64,000 nucleotides of DNA from Symbiopectobacterium purcellii_A (GTDB lineage Bacteria; Pseudomonadota; Gammaproteobacteria; Enterobacterales; Enterobacteriaceae), in NCBI RefSeq assembly GCF_052050035.1, contig NZ_CP189882.1, positions 2,852,001 to 2,916,000 of the forward strand. Reading direction: 5' to 3'. Shown here piece by piece: positions 7,437 to 16,290 of this stretch (its first letter is position 1; each line of letters starts with the position of its first letter). The position numbers were made by a program, and so were the translations under genes. Below the pieces are notes generated by a model, which was given only the letters and a program-made list of their open reading frames with translations, did no database searches and was not told the DNA's origin.

Positions 7437-9362
7437 ATGAACATAGCTATTGATGATTTTTCTGCGGCATTCGCATTATCTGGCGGCGGTGAAGTTGAAA
7501 CACATCGCGCTGAATTAATAAAACAGAGCACGGCTATCAAGCGTTTTGGTGAGGCTGGGCTAAGGGAGCATCCGCAACGAGATTCTGTTGCCGTGGCAAT
7601 GAAATTGTTACAGCCAGAGCAGTTGACTGCCATTTTACAAAATACCACTAACGCATTGCAGGGAAACGCAGCTCAGCTCCGGACATCACTAGATGCCAAT
7701 ATACCGCAATTGGCCTCCGAGCCTTTTGCTTTATCTCCGCTGTCCCAAATCGCATCAGGCGCAGACCATCTTGAGGATTCGTTGACCGCATCTGCTCGCA
7801 TGACGAGCTTGTTAGGCAAAATGAATCAGCTGACTGGCGATGCGACATTACAGAAAATGGTTGAACAACTGAAAATTTACAATGCGCAACTGGAAGGGCA
7901 TTCTCAGGCATACCGTGCGCTCGCCGATCAATTAGAGAACGATGCTCAACGCTGGGCTGATGACAGTGATGCGTTGTCGCAAGCGCAGAAACGGGCCGAT
8001 GGACTAAAACAGCAAGTTGCCGTTGCGACAGATACTTATACCGATGCACAGAAGACGTTGCAGTTTTTGCAAAATCAGGCAGATCAGGAATTACAAGAGA
8101 ACGGCGTGCTATCCCCTGAGTTGAGCAAGAAAATCGAGGAAGCGAAATTTGCTGTTACCGAGGCATTTAACCGCAAAGCGCAGTCTGTGGCCCAGTATGA
8201 GGATGTACTCAAAAACCAACTGGAGCCTGCACGACTGGCAGAAGCCGCCAGTAGAGCGCTTCTGGAAAACACCAAGCAGAAGGCCCAAACCCTGATGGGG
8301 GCTGTACCTGCACAGCAAATTTCCGTTATTGAATACAAGCGGAAACAGCAAAATGAAGGTGCAAAAAGTCTCTGTTATTTACTGGCTATCATTGCTGAAC
8401 TCATTAATAAAAGTGCCAGTGAGGATTTACAGGCAAGTTCTGCATTGAAACAAAAGCTGGCAGAGGCGGCGGCCAAAGATTCTGAAAAAAAAGCGCGCGA
8501 GTATGAGATTGAGCAGCGTAAAGCAGAAGATATGCAAAAAACCATGGGCTGTATCGGTAAAATTCTCGGCTGGGCTCTCACTATTGTCGGTTTCGCAGCG
8601 GCGATTTTCACTGGGGGGGCATCATTGGCACTGGCTGCCGTCGGGTTAGCATTGACGGCTGGCGATGCCATCTATCAAGCGATAACGGGCGAGTCTTTTA
8701 TAGAGCAGGCTATGCAACCTTTTATGGAAAACGTCGTTAAGCCATTAATGGAATTGCTGGCTAAATATTATTCATTTATTTTGGAGTCGCTTGGGGTTGA
8801 TAAAGAAACAGCGGCAATGATAAGTGAAATAATGGGGGCAATTACTGCCGTTGTTCTATTAATTGCAGCAGCTATGGTGGCTGGAAGTCTTATTAGTAAA
8901 TTGGCAGATAAACTGGCTTCCACTGCGATTGTGCAATCCACTAAGGAGGCAGCAAAAAGGATGTTGCAAAAAATGATGGATAACGCTGTTGGACGACTCA
9001 TTATGTCATGGGGATCAACTGCTGCACGTTCTATAGCTGTTCAGAATATCAAGAGTGCCAGACTCATTAATATTACACAGCAATCCCAAAATGCCGCAAT
9101 GACCGCAAACGTTGCAATTCAAACCGGTATGGACATTGCTGTTGCCGGAACTAAGGTAGAAGCAGAAAAACTGCGTGCCAAAATGCTAGAAGATCTGGCA
9201 TTGCAGAGTGTATTAAATACGCTATTGGACCGAATGGTAGAGAGTTTTACTCATCGCATTGAGGCAACAAATGCAATTATTGAAAATATGGCTGTCGTGG
9301 CGGAAAACCAGATGCAAGCGGGAAAGTATATAACCCGAAAAATGCAACATGTTGCCGGGTAA
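7437..9362 (+). CDS. sctE: Large translocon pore protein SctE (SipB/IpaB/YspB)
   Basis: This hydrophobic translocator inserts into the host membrane and forms the pore with SctB. The 641 aa compare with 593 in SipB. The N-terminal third is a long coiled coil (about residues 130-320). It is followed by two hydrophobic regions, about residues 370-415 (CIGKILGWALTIVGFAAA and the glycine/alanine-rich stretch after it) and about 460-495 (AAMISEIMGAITAVVLLIAA). This is the SipB/IpaB architecture. It lies directly downstream of its chaperone sicA. Confidence 0.93.
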   Translation: MNIAIDDFSAAFALSGGGEVETHRAELIKQSTAIKRFGEAGLREHPQRDSVAVAMKLLQPEQLTAILQNTTNALQGNAAQLRTSLDANIPQLASEPFALSPLSQIASGADHLEDSLTASARMTSLLGKMNQLTGDATLQKMVEQLKIYNAQLEGHSQAYRALADQLENDAQRWADDSDALSQAQKRADGLKQQVAVATDTYTDAQKTLQFLQNQADQELQENGVLSPELSKKIEEAKFAVTEAFNRKAQSVAQYEDVLKNQLEPARLAEAASRALLENTKQKAQTLMGAVPAQQISVIEYKRKQQNEGAKSLCYLLAIIAELINKSASEDLQASSALKQKLAEAAAKDSEKKAREYEIEQRKAEDMQKTMGCIGKILGWALTIVGFAAAIFTGGASLALAAVGLALTAGDAIYQAITGESFIEQAMQPFMENVVKPLMELLAKYYSFILESLGVDKETAAMISEIMGAITAVVLLIAAAMVAGSLISKLADKLASTAIVQSTKEAAKRMLQKMMDNAVGRLIMSWGSTAARSIAVQNIKSARLINITQQSQNAAMTANVAIQTGMDIAVAGTKVEAEKLRAKMLEDLALQSVLNTLLDRMVESFTHRIEATNAIIENMAVVAENQMQAGKYITRKMQHVAG

Positions 9363-9422
9363 TCCTGTTTATCATTAGGGGCTTTCAAAACAGAGACATT
9401 TACTTATACGGAGTTGAAAAAT

Positions 9423-10664
9423 ATGATTACGACATTATCGCCGGTCGCAACTCAAAACGGATTGAATGTAAATACGGATAATACTGTTTCCTCAGCACAG
9501 CCTTTTACTCTGCGTTCGCCAGATGTGCTTTCTTTGGCGGATCTGGCCTCTGCTTCCAGAAGTATCGGAGACGCGGATAGCGCCTACGCCAATACGCTGC
9601 CTGTTGAATTGATGCTTCCTGCATCAACCAATAAAGCAATACCTTCAGATACTAAAGCCGAATTGGCGCAAAGGCTGATGGATTCCCAGCAAGGAAGTGA
9701 TATCGATAAGATAGAACAGGTTGTTGCGCGCGCCGCGACCCTGTGCAGCGCAAAGCTTCTGTCTGGAATAGATAATCCGGCAACGCGCAGTGCAAATGAA
9801 AAGCCAGGCAAGAACACGATGGCAAACACGGTGGAATACACGGCTGAGCGGGGACGTTCATATGCCGTTGTTGACGGGGGGACGGATACTACACCACCAA
9901 GTCCTGGCGGTTATCGTTATAGCAACGTGATGGGCAATATGGGGATTTTAGATGCGTTTACCAGTATCTTGCAGTCATTAAATCGTCAGGAAGCGCATTT
10001 TAATGCGTCGGCCGCACAGTGGTCTCAAATTACAATGGCTTCGGCGAATGCGACTGGGCAGCACTTGGTTAACTCAGCACGGGAGAGCCAGACGGGTGCC
10101 ATCGTTTCTGGAGCGTTAAGCATGGGAATGCAGAGCGTCTCGGCATTCACAGCAGGAAGATCGTTAAAAGCAGAATCGGCTTCAATAGAAAACAATCTGA
10201 AAAGATCCAACCGGCTTAACGAACTAGCAGAACAGACGAAAAATCGCCTACAGAGCCATAGGGATAAATTGGTGAGTGAAGGTATCACTGTCGAGGATGA
10301 CGTTACCGCGCGTTTGAAACGTGCGCATTCAAAACTGAATTCGGAAAGTATTTCTCTTCGCGATTCTCATCAACAAATATCGAATACATCGCAGAAAACC
10401 CGCATTCAATCTGATGCTTTGGTTCAAGCCAGTAGGTCGATTCATGATATTACACAGGGATCGTACGGTGTTACTGCTGCCGAGCAAAACAAAGATGCTG
10501 AAATAATGCGAGCGAATCAAACGGTGAGCAGTGAAGTCGATAATGTTCATCAGCAAACGGCCAAAAAATCCAGTGAGGGTGAATCGGCTTTACGACAAGC
10601 GTTACTGGCTATTCTTAATAATAACAATGATGCGGTCTCGGCGGTTGCCAGCAAGATGGCATAA
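9423..10664 (+). CDS. sctB: Small translocon protein SctB (SipC/IpaC/YspC)
   Basis: This is the second pore subunit; the SipC homologue also nucleates actin in the host. I chose the ATG at 9423 because GGAG (9410-9413) lies nine bases upstream. An in-frame TTG at 9414 directly abuts that site. The 413 aa match SipC (409). The C-terminal region, roughly residues 330-413 (RIQSDALVQASRSIHDITQG and onward to the end), resembles the SipC C-terminus in pattern and length. The central part has a modest hydrophobic stretch around residues 215-245. Confidence 0.88.
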   Translation: MITTLSPVATQNGLNVNTDNTVSSAQPFTLRSPDVLSLADLASASRSIGDADSAYANTLPVELMLPASTNKAIPSDTKAELAQRLMDSQQGSDIDKIEQVVARAATLCSAKLLSGIDNPATRSANEKPGKNTMANTVEYTAERGRSYAVVDGGTDTTPPSPGGYRYSNVMGNMGILDAFTSILQSLNRQEAHFNASAAQWSQITMASANATGQHLVNSARESQTGAIVSGALSMGMQSVSAFTAGRSLKAESASIENNLKRSNRLNELAEQTKNRLQSHRDKLVSEGITVEDDVTARLKRAHSKLNSESISLRDSHQQISNTSQKTRIQSDALVQASRSIHDITQGSYGVTAAEQNKDAEIMRANQTVSSEVDNVHQQTAKKSSEGESALRQALLAILNNNNDAVSAVASKMA

Positions 10665-10735
10665 TGTATTCGCGTATTTAATGACGATACCCAGTTTATA
10701 TTGTGTTGTTATCCCTTTTCTTTTTTGGCGAAAAA

Positions 10736-11935
10736 ATGACTATTTCAAATCTGCTTTTACCGGCTTGTACGGCAATATTCCCACGCGTGAATACAGACGC
10801 TTATACCATAGCAGCGCATTTGCAGGGAACACCTGATGCCTCTGATACTTATTCGCGGAATGATGTGAAAACTTTTTTGTTATCTCTTATTGCTGACAAC
10901 AAGGAGGGATATAAGCTAATCGAATGGCCATTATCATTCTATGAGATGCATGAGAAAATGCTCAGTATTGAGCAATCGCTCACCCATTTCAATATGAAAT
11001 CCAATCCGGCATCGGGTGATAAATTATTACAGTACGTTGATGAAATCCGGCGTTCGCAACAAAAAAATGAATTGTCGGGAGAAAATTCCGATGACATAAA
11101 AGCGCAGTTGACGGCGTTACAGTGCGCAATCCAAACGCAGCTTAACAAGATTCAATCGCAGATTCGTGACGATAAATTAAAGAATAAAGCAGCAGTAGCA
11201 AAATCGGAAAATTTGGCTTATCAGGCACAGGTCGCTTTCCCTGATGAGGAATCTGAATCCACGCCGTCTCGTGCCCGACGAAGCGCAGACAATCCAAGTG
11301 AACCGTTTACATCGAGTACCAGTTACGCGGATCTCTGGGCAGAACTTACTAAAATTATCGCAAACGTTAAAACCAACTACGTGGATTTCTATGGCAATTT
11401 ATTGCAGAAATACACTCAGATGTATGACGGGTATAATAAAACTGTGCAGAAAGTTTACTCTGATTGTACACATCAAGTAAAAAACGCAAATTCAGTAAAA
11501 TTTGATGAACCCAACCTGCGAGAATGCGGATATAAGGCTTTTAAAGATGAATATCTCGACAAGATTCAGCTTGGTAGCGTGCCTTACTGGGATAAAATGA
11601 GCCCCAGCCAGCAAAAAGAGATGGTGGCAACGTTGGAACCAGCCTTCAAGGTCGCTACCGATGGGAAAATCAGTTTTAATATGGACACTTATGATAGCGT
11701 GGTTTTGGCGAAAGTCACAGATGATGGCTCATATAGCGAAATATATCTCACACGCTATCAAGCCTGGCTGACCAGTTTCACTTCTGTAAGCAGTGCTTTT
11801 CAGAGTAACATGCAATCTTTTGCCCAGCGATACAGTCAGGCAAACAGCACGTTTGATAATTTGAACAGAGTACTGAGCAGTGTTATCAGTACGCTAGGTG
11901 ATAGTGCCAGAGACGTTCTAAAAGCACTGTCTTAA
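10736..11935 (+). CDS. sctA: Needle-tip protein SctA (SipD/IpaD/BipD/YspD)
   Basis: The tip protein caps the needle and gates translocon assembly. The ATG at 10736 gives 399 aa; an upstream in-frame GTG at 10703 is less likely. The C-terminal helix block YSQANSTFDNLNRVLSSVIS is the family signature of SipD/IpaD. The protein is longer than SipD (343 aa) and IpaD (332 aa), and the extra length lies in the N-terminal half, including a basic, Arg-rich patch (SRARRSADNPSEP) near residue 175. That patch may be a flexible linker between the N-terminal domain and the coiled-coil core. Confidence 0.92.
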   Translation: MTISNLLLPACTAIFPRVNTDAYTIAAHLQGTPDASDTYSRNDVKTFLLSLIADNKEGYKLIEWPLSFYEMHEKMLSIEQSLTHFNMKSNPASGDKLLQYVDEIRRSQQKNELSGENSDDIKAQLTALQCAIQTQLNKIQSQIRDDKLKNKAAVAKSENLAYQAQVAFPDEESESTPSRARRSADNPSEPFTSSTSYADLWAELTKIIANVKTNYVDFYGNLLQKYTQMYDGYNKTVQKVYSDCTHQVKNANSVKFDEPNLRECGYKAFKDEYLDKIQLGSVPYWDKMSPSQQKEMVATLEPAFKVATDGKISFNMDTYDSVVLAKVTDDGSYSEIYLTRYQAWLTSFTSVSSAFQSNMQSFAQRYSQANSTFDNLNRVLSSVISTLGDSARDVLKALS

Positions 11936-11962
11936 TACTCAATTAGCCTTTTTTTAATAATT

Positions 11963-12379
11963 ATGGTATTCAGACTAAAAAACAGTAATGAACTTCCCAC
12001 GCCGTATTATAATTTGATGAGGAGTCCGGTGACGATAACATCAAATTTATGGGGTGTGAAAGACTATGTTTATCAAAGTGTTTATTACACACCGAAGAAT
12101 GTTGAGAGAATAAAAAACATTCCAATGACGGACAGGCAGAGAGAGATTTATCAACGAGAAAACGGTATCCGCTATTTTAGAAAAATCCCGATATTTAATC
12201 AGCAACCGATTTATTCGGATAATCCGGGGATCAATGCCCATATGGATGCGATGCGTCCTAGAATACCTGAACCGAGAGCGGAAATTACCTGCTCACGGTG
12301 TTGGCGCGCGGTGGCTAAACATATAGAACGAGTAAGGAATAATATCGTTGTTAGTTTTAGAAAATTAGTTAATTACTGA
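11963..12379 (+). CDS. Unrecognised 138-aa protein inside the translocator-effector operon
   Basis: This intact ORF lies 27 bases after sctA and 16 bases before the SipA-like gene, where SPI-1 has no gene. I do not recognise the family. The protein is basic, with no signal peptide or transmembrane segment, a tyrosine- and proline-rich N-terminal half and a CSRCW motif near residue 110. The ATG at 11963 has no clear ribosome-binding site; an ATG at 12017 is an alternative start (120 aa). Position suggests a secreted effector, a chaperone or a spacer gene, but nothing in the sequence settles this. Confidence 0.6.
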   Translation: MVFRLKNSNELPTPYYNLMRSPVTITSNLWGVKDYVYQSVYYTPKNVERIKNIPMTDRQREIYQRENGIRYFRKIPIFNQQPIYSDNPGINAHMDAMRPRIPEPRAEITCSRCWRAVAKHIERVRNNIVVSFRKLVNY

Positions 12380-12395
12380 TTATTGTGGAGGCTTT

Positions 12396-14309
12396 ATGAC
12401 AATTGGGCCATCTGGAAATGTGAGCCCGGGTTTTGGTCGGTATATTCAGGCTGATATTTATAATCGAATGAACCGTGATCTACCCAAGGCAGAGACAATT
12501 ACTGATAATATGGCTGGCTGCACCAACGAAGGACTTTCGCTAGCCGTAAAAAATTTCATTAAGGCACCGGACAAACTTGGGTGTGTCTACGGACTCATTC
12601 ACACGCAGTCGCAATCTACGCTACCCGAAGCGGTGCGTAATACCAACACCACCGTTGAAGACCGTGAGCTATTCAAAAGTGTATTGGGCATGCTTTCCAC
12701 AAAGGAAAGTAATTTCACCTCCTCCGATAAAGCATGTTATCAAAAACTTTGCGATCTTTTTTGTTCTGAAGTAATAAACGAGGATAAGGAATTTAACACT
12801 GACATTAGCCTGAAGAAACATGTAAAAAACGTTACCAACGATGATAAACAATTTTGGGTTGAAGCCGCGCCGCTGCTTGAAACCTACGGTAAGGATATCG
12901 TTAAAGACCTCACTGCGCATATGCTCAATCAGTCGATCAATGCGTGGTGCGAATACCATAAAATTACCGATCTTGACTGGGCTCGCTCGAATATCGAACA
13001 GATTTTCGATAGCACTATTCGCATGTACCTCAACGTGCTTGATGAAGAGAGTATGGACGTCACCAAAGAGGCAAAATCCGCTATTAAGGATCGCTCGGAT
13101 ATTCGCGGGGCTATTATCCGCTATGGCTATATGAAAATGTTTGGTGCCGTGGCGTCGATTCCTTTAGCGCTTCGACGTCAGACGCCCACTGGCGTGGCAA
13201 AGCCAAGCACCACAGAAACGGCAGTGGGAACGTCAGATTCAACGGGCACCGTGAACGGAAATTACTCACCACAATCATCCTCTTCCCCAGGAAACATTAC
13301 CGTTTATGGTAGCAAGGCGACGGCGACAGCGTACGGGGGGAATACCCCAACGACGCCACCTGATCCCTGGAGTTCTATGACCGAAAAGCTCTTGGCTTCA
13401 GATAAGCTCGACCAGGATCAACGCTTCACATTATTGCAGGGGTTGATCGCCGCGATGGGAGAAAGGAGCGAGACGCCAGAGAATTTATTCAACCGCTACC
13501 CACTGCTTAGCCGACTAAACGGCATCAGCATGCAAGATTTATCCTCGCGTTCGACGTTGCCTAATGGAAATCTGACCACAGTAGCAGAGCCCCTTATTAT
13601 CGATACGGATAGCATGCAGCCCAGCTCGCCAGTGGCTGAGCACCAACAGGAACTCCGGGTTCAGGTAAAGCGGCATGCTTCCACCAGCAGTTCCGTGAGT
13701 TCTGCTAATTCTGATATATCGTCGATGTCATCCGCGCGATCGCCTCTGGATAATTTCCAGATTGGCACGCTGTCACCCACGCAGAATATTAACCCCTTTG
13801 CCTCATTGGAGGCGTACCGTACCGCTGGGGCCGATCTCTCCGCCGTTGTGGCTGAAAAGGGGTCTGCGGCAAATGATGATTCTTCTGCGATCGGAGAAGC
13901 GGGCCGTTCGGATACCACCTCTTCAGTAGGCGGTTCCTCATCCGCTATCAACGATGCAGATCTGGCATTGCTGAAGCGCTGGCTGAGTGATGAAGTTCAA
14001 GACAATGAACAGGAGCAGGAGAGCATTAATAAACTGGTCCTGCGCGCGGATGGGGTATACACCAAATCGTTGGGTCACTTCCTGGATAGAGCATTCCTTG
14101 CGGAAGTTGGCACTGAGGAGCGCAGTGATATGCAGCAGCTCTATATCAACGAGGTATTTCGTAAAATGAAATTGCACCAAGATTTTTACCAATTAAGCCG
14201 CAATGCTCAGAAGTTGGTAGAGAAATACAGCGAAAAACGCAATTCTCGAGTCTTGACCACCATGCCTGGCGTGAGGCGCACCCTGTCTTCACAGGTGTCA
14301 CGAGGATGA
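12396..14309 (+). CDS. Probable effector at the SipA position (SipA/IpaA-like, divergent)
   Basis: The 637-aa protein follows the tip gene and precedes the acyl carrier protein, exactly where sipA (685 aa) lies in SPI-1. The ATG has a strong GGAGG seven bases upstream. An N-terminal helical domain (about 1-265) could be the chaperone-binding and secretion region. It is followed by a low-complexity Ser/Thr/Pro/Gly linker (about 270-330) and another Ser-rich stretch (about 425-450), then a C-terminal helical domain (about 525-637) ending in a basic tail. Direct similarity to the SipA actin-binding domain is weak by eye, so the call rests on synteny and architecture. Confidence 0.6.
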   Translation: MTIGPSGNVSPGFGRYIQADIYNRMNRDLPKAETITDNMAGCTNEGLSLAVKNFIKAPDKLGCVYGLIHTQSQSTLPEAVRNTNTTVEDRELFKSVLGMLSTKESNFTSSDKACYQKLCDLFCSEVINEDKEFNTDISLKKHVKNVTNDDKQFWVEAAPLLETYGKDIVKDLTAHMLNQSINAWCEYHKITDLDWARSNIEQIFDSTIRMYLNVLDEESMDVTKEAKSAIKDRSDIRGAIIRYGYMKMFGAVASIPLALRRQTPTGVAKPSTTETAVGTSDSTGTVNGNYSPQSSSSPGNITVYGSKATATAYGGNTPTTPPDPWSSMTEKLLASDKLDQDQRFTLLQGLIAAMGERSETPENLFNRYPLLSRLNGISMQDLSSRSTLPNGNLTTVAEPLIIDTDSMQPSSPVAEHQQELRVQVKRHASTSSSVSSANSDISSMSSARSPLDNFQIGTLSPTQNINPFASLEAYRTAGADLSAVVAEKGSAANDDSSAIGEAGRSDTTSSVGGSSSAINDADLALLKRWLSDEVQDNEQEQESINKLVLRADGVYTKSLGHFLDRAFLAEVGTEERSDMQQLYINEVFRKMKLHQDFYQLSRNAQKLVEKYSEKRNSRVLTTMPGVRRTLSSQVSRG

Positions 14310-14313
14310 TGGC

Positions 14314-14580
14314 GTGATAAGCGGGAGCGATAATGAGCGCCAGGTGAAAGCATTGATTCATCAGGTGAGCGGTATCCCGATTGAGCACATTGGGTTGCAT
14401 GATAGCGTAATCGTCACGTTAGGCCTGGACTCGGTCGAGATGGTCGATTTACTGATGCAGCTTGAGACCTTCGGGGTGACGATCCCGTCAGCGCAGATAG
14501 ACGCAACGCTGACGGTACTCGATATTGTTGAACGCTTCGTTGATGTGTCTTGTCCAAAAAGGGGTCAACCTACCTTGTAA
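14314..14580 (+). CDS. iacP: Acyl carrier protein of the type III locus (IacP-like)
   Basis: This is an 88-aa acyl carrier domain protein with the phosphopantetheine attachment motif LGLDSVEMVDL, the serine being at about residue 39. IacP in SPI-1 and AcpY in Ysa lie just after sipA and influence translocator/effector secretion, so position agrees. A GTG start is preceded by CGAGGATG. The 3' end overlaps, in convergent orientation, the remnant of a regulator gene on the other strand. It is slightly longer than IacP (82 aa). Confidence 0.85.
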   Translation: MISGSDNERQVKALIHQVSGIPIEHIGLHDSVIVTLGLDSVEMVDLLMQLETFGVTIPSAQIDATLTVLDIVERFVDVSCPKRGQPTL

Positions 14581-14712
14581 TCGGCAAGATGGATATTAAA
14601 TTGCTTGAGTTTACGCCAGAAGGATGTGCGGTCAATTTTTAACGATGAAGCCATTTGTGAGGCTTTGCCCCGGCAGTGAATCGCTGCCTGAATGAGCTGT
14701 ACTAGCTCAGAC
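14565..14712 (-). pseudogene. C-terminal remnant of a regulator with Fis-type helix-turn-helix
   Basis: Reading the minus strand from about 14712 to a TGA at 14565-14567 gives about 48 residues. They include KASQMASSLKIDRTSFWRKL, which resembles the Fis-type DNA-binding end of sigma-54 enhancer-binding proteins (KSEAARRLGISRTTLWRRL type). The rest of the gene is gone, cut by the IS481 remnant beginning near 14713. The fragment is too short for the ORF to be found by length and overlaps the iacP 3' end. Whether it once controlled the secretion locus is unknown. Confidence 0.55.
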
Positions 14713-15210
14713 CTGATCTGACAGTTACCGGTTATTTATACAGATATCTGTCAGATTACATCCGGTTCAGATTCTTTTCTGCCCAGACCCGTTTTCCATC
14801 AAGTAACGTTGCCATTGGCGTTCGCCCGCAGCACATTTTTCCCTGATGAGTTCGCTCATTATTGTAATGCCACAACCAGTTGTCCAGATCTGCCTGCAGG
14901 CTCTCCAGGTCCCCATATAACTTCTTGCGGAACGTAACCTGATAAAAATCCTGCAAAATCGTTTTATGGAAGCGCTCGCAGATGCCGTTCGTCTGCGGAG
15001 ACATTGCCTTCGTTTTTGTATGGTCGGTATCGTTGATGGCCAGATACAGCTGGTAATCATGCTGCTCCACCTTACCACAGTACTCCGTTCCCCTGTCGGT
15101 CAGTATTCTCAGCATTGGCAGTCCCTGGGACTCGTAGAACGGCAGTACACGATCATTGAGCAGATCGGCGGCGGTGATCGGCGTTTTACTCGTATACAGC
15201 TTGCAGTGTA
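14713..15210 (-). mobile_element. IS481-family remnant (C-terminal half of transposase)
   Basis: The minus strand from about 15207 to 14756 encodes the last ~150 residues of an IS481-type integrase-fold transposase: RILTDRGTEYCGKVEQHDYQ with the second catalytic Asp, AMSPQTNGICERFHKTILQ with the catalytic Glu, and NNERTHQGKMCCGRTPM. The end near 14713-14755 contains an inverted CTGACAG/CTGTCAG pair. The N-terminal half is missing where the IS3 left end begins (15211). The copy is inactive. Confidence 0.8.
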
Positions 15211-15493
15211 GTGGTTGAATAATCAGGACACTAAACTTACATCCAAAACGGAGGTGTTTAGTGAACCATAAACGACAATTTACCCCTGAGTTTAAAAAGG
15301 AAGCCGTTGCCCTGGTAACAGAGCAGGGCTATACGATAGCCAGGGCAGCAGCATCGCTGGGCATAAGCAACAAAACCCTGCATACATGGATCTCGCTGGC
15401 ACGCGAGCAGATCAACGGCGTACTCAGCGATGATGAACGTGCAGAGTTAAAACGGTTACAAAAGGAAAACAAAGAGTTACGTACAGAGAAGGA
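15211..15493 (+). mobile_element. IS3-family remnant: left end and truncated OrfA
   Basis: A left terminus with TCAGGACACTAAAC (15228 onward) precedes a GTG-started OrfA at 15261 with a GGAGG site. OrfA encodes an IS3-type HTH_Tnp_1 protein (FTPEFKKEAVALVTEQGYTI, then the leucine-zipper stretch AELKRLQKENKELRTEKE). It is cut after about 78 codons by MITE1. The same OrfA end sequence recurs at 24504-24528 on the other strand, so at least two IS3 copies existed here. Confidence 0.8.
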
Positions 15494-15682
15494 GACTTTG
15501 TTGAATAATTTAAGATACTGATTTATATAAGCATTATAAAATGTCAACGACTAATTTTTCCTCTCGGAATGCTTTTTATTGTGCTAACTATTTGATTTGT
15601 CGTTCTAACAAAATACATTCTCTGTAAATGCATTCTAACTAAAGAAGATGTAAATCAAACGGTTAAATTATTCAACAAAGCC
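15494..15682 (+). repeat. MITE1 copy 1 (189 bp, IS903-type ends)
   Basis: The ends read GACTTTGTTGAATAA and its inverted partner TTATTCAACAAAGCC (first end with one G-to-A change). Length is 189 bp like the intact copies. Left flank is IS3 OrfA and right flank an IS256 fragment, with no matching 9-bp duplication, so the flanks were rearranged after insertion. Confidence 0.85.
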
Positions 15683-15898
15683 GCTTAGCATACCCAAGGT
15701 GTATCTCCATCTCAGCTTGAAGAACCCGTTCCGCCAGTCTTTTAGTCAGCTCCTTGAGTAGGCCTGATTCACCCAGAAGCTCCTGAGGGGAGTGGCAATC
15801 CTGAAGCAGTTGGTCAATAAGTTCGTTGCTGATAGGCATTTTTTGTCCTCTGAAGTTTTTCCTCAAAATGCCATTTACACAGATCTTTTTACACTCTC
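15683..15898 (-). mobile_element. IS256-family remnant, older divergent copy
   Basis: The minus strand carries the terminus and the first ~60 codons of the IS256-type transposase (MPISNELIDQLLQDCHSPQE, ending at GYAK). Several substitutions distinguish it from the four long copies in the window (QELLGESGLLKEL versus QDLLGESGLLKVL), and the terminus near 15890 is also degraded. It is truncated by MITE1. This is probably a relic of an earlier insertion. Confidence 0.8.
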
Positions 15899-16290
15899 GT
15901 TTTTTATGCTATTTAATTTTACTTTATGGTTTATGCATCTATTTTTCTGCAATGCGACGGTGGCAAAAAGTCTGTTTTTGAACTTTGCGGTCTCTCACCG
16001 TGGAGTAGTAAACACTGAATGCTAAATTAACCATATGATTTGTGTTGATAATATTGCCATTTTGCGGGTGCCGGCAGCAGAACGTGGCGTGCGCTCCCTT
16101 GTCCGCCTGCGCAAATCGGTTGACTCAAGCTTCCCATCTAAGGTAAAAAAGCGGTTCGTGCTTCGGTTAAATTTGCAACAAAATGACGCGTATTCCCTCT
16201 GTTTTGCCCCTGTGTGCATGGCGGCTTGATTATCGGAGAATATGCGCTAACAGCATAATATAACGAAGTTTTTTACTATAACGGTGTTAT
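15899..16290. other. Gene-free spacer upstream of sixA
   Basis: I see no supported gene in these 392 bases. The short open frames lack family resemblance and ribosome-binding sites. AT-rich TATAAC-like motifs at 16258-16285 may serve as the sixA promoter. In Escherichia coli the genes before sixA are fadI and fadJ; no remnant of them is recognisable. Confidence 0.5.

Noticed and set aside
14966..15211. 81-aa plus-strand frame
   Set aside because: It is the complement of the IS481 transposase remnant.
16022..16229. Open frames on both strands before sixA
   Set aside because: No recognisable protein, no start signal; mirror-image frames in one stretch are typical of chance.
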